From positions 372,001-436,000 of the forward strand of contig CAXBLU010000003.1 of NCBI GenBank assembly GCA_963976815.1: 64,000 nt of DNA. The letters run 5' to 3'. Below are positions 63,644 through 64,000 of the stretch, piece after piece. Position 1 is the stretch's first letter, and the number at the start of each line of letters is the position of its first letter. Under the pieces are notes generated by a model. That model was not told where the DNA came from and made no database searches. It saw only the letters and a program-made list of their open reading frames with translations. The DNA is from JAHRVQ01 sp963976815. GTDB lineage: Bacteria; Pseudomonadota; Gammaproteobacteria; Pseudomonadales; Azotimanducaceae. The position numbers and the translations under genes were made by a program.

Positions 63644-64000
63644 GTCAGGTTCTCCATAAATTCTATTGCCTGTTGCTGGTGGTTTAGCCATTTCATTTCC
63701 GGCAAGCTTCTGCGCAGGGTTTTTCCGTAGGGCTTGGTGTCCATTCTGACATCACCCAGGACAAACAGTCCTCGATCGGTTTCCTGGCGAATTAAACGGC
63801 CGAAGCCCTGCTTTAATGTAATTGCGGCTTCCGGAAGTGACAATTCGCGAAAACTGTTGCCGCCATTGATGTCGACCTGCTTCATACGGGCTTGAAATAC
63901 AGGATCATCGGGACTGGAAAACGGTAGTTTATCTATCACCAATAATTTTAGCTCCGCACCTTTGAGGTCAACACCTTCCCAAAAACTGTGGGTGGCCAAT
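63640..64000 (-). CDS. yoaA: ATP-dependent helicase of the DinG/YoaA family, C-terminal part
   Basis: The gene is open at the right edge, so only the last 119 residues are seen. ATHSFWEGVDLKGAELKLLV and LVIDKLPFSSPDDP with helicase motif VI QGFGRLIRQETDRG belong to the XPD-like DNA helicases; the YoaA-tsaB gene pair is the usual order, which favours YoaA over DinG. It unwinds DNA in repair. The Walker and iron-sulphur regions lie outside the window. Confidence 0.85.
   Translation of the reverse strand, partial: LATHSFWEGVDLKGAELKLLVIDKLPFSSPDDPVFQARMKQVDINGGNSFRELSLPEAAITLKQGFGRLIRQETDRGLFVLGDVRMDTKPYGKTLRRSLPEMKWLNHQQQAIEFMENLT

Overview
This window is chromosomal DNA from a gammaproteobacterium, most likely a marine relative of the Pseudomonadales/Cellvibrionales. 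That placement rests on gene order: rpoS-nlpD-pcm-truD-ispF-ispD-ftsB-eno-kdsA-pyrG-tilS-dnaE, then rnhB-lpxB-fabZ-lpxD-skp-bamA-rseP-dxr-cdsA-frr-pyrH-tsf-rpsB, then map-glnD-dapC-dapD-dapE. Base composition is roughly balanced and coding density is high. No rRNA, tRNA, CRISPR array, transposase or phage gene was recognised.

Region 1 (1-6361) is accessory. Six genes read leftward: TonB-dependent receptor, MFS transporter, glutathione S-transferase-like protein, cupin, TetR regulator and the start of an aldo/keto reductase. They look like an uptake and catabolism unit for an unidentified small organic compound. Upstream of the receptor lies a striking array of four 11-bp units at 13-bp spacing, built around a perfect 22-bp inverted repeat, which is probably its operator.

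Region 2 (6362-18018) is mutS, an approximately 8.7-kb signalling block, and fdxA. In pseudomonads mutS and fdxA are neighbours, so the block looks inserted. On the minus strand it encodes CheB-CheR-PAS-REC fusion -> PAS histidine kinase -> single-domain response regulator, with overlapping reading frames. On the plus strand a 1246-residue hybrid kinase has an N-terminal half that aligns by eye with the same CheB-CheR layout, but every recognisable catalytic motif is lost. This is the most unusual item in the window.

Region 3 (18124-32940) is a long leftward housekeeping run from dnaE to rpoS: replication, tRNA modification, CTP synthesis, KDO, glycolysis, division, isoprenoids, repair and the stationary-phase sigma factor. 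A DUF368 membrane protein sits between pcm and nlpD. surE and accA, usual members of these clusters, are absent.

Region 4 (33006-48195) holds a small three-gene accessory insert, then the envelope and translation operon rpsB-tsf-pyrH-frr-cdsA-dxr-rseP-bamA-skp-lpxD-fabZ-lpxB-rnhB, read leftward. lpxA and uppS are missing from their canonical slots. Short degenerate tandem repeats sit exactly on the stop codons of bamA and pyrH, and also of tilS in region 3.

Region 5 (48486-64000) starts with rightward map-glnD-dapC-dapD-dapE (Met removal, nitrogen sensing, lysine/diaminopimelate synthesis). It continues with a small unknown gene, a partial type II secretion set (gspN-gspC-gspD) and plsB. Convergent to these are rsmJ, a small unknown gene, tsaB and the 3' part of a DinG/YoaA-type helicase gene.
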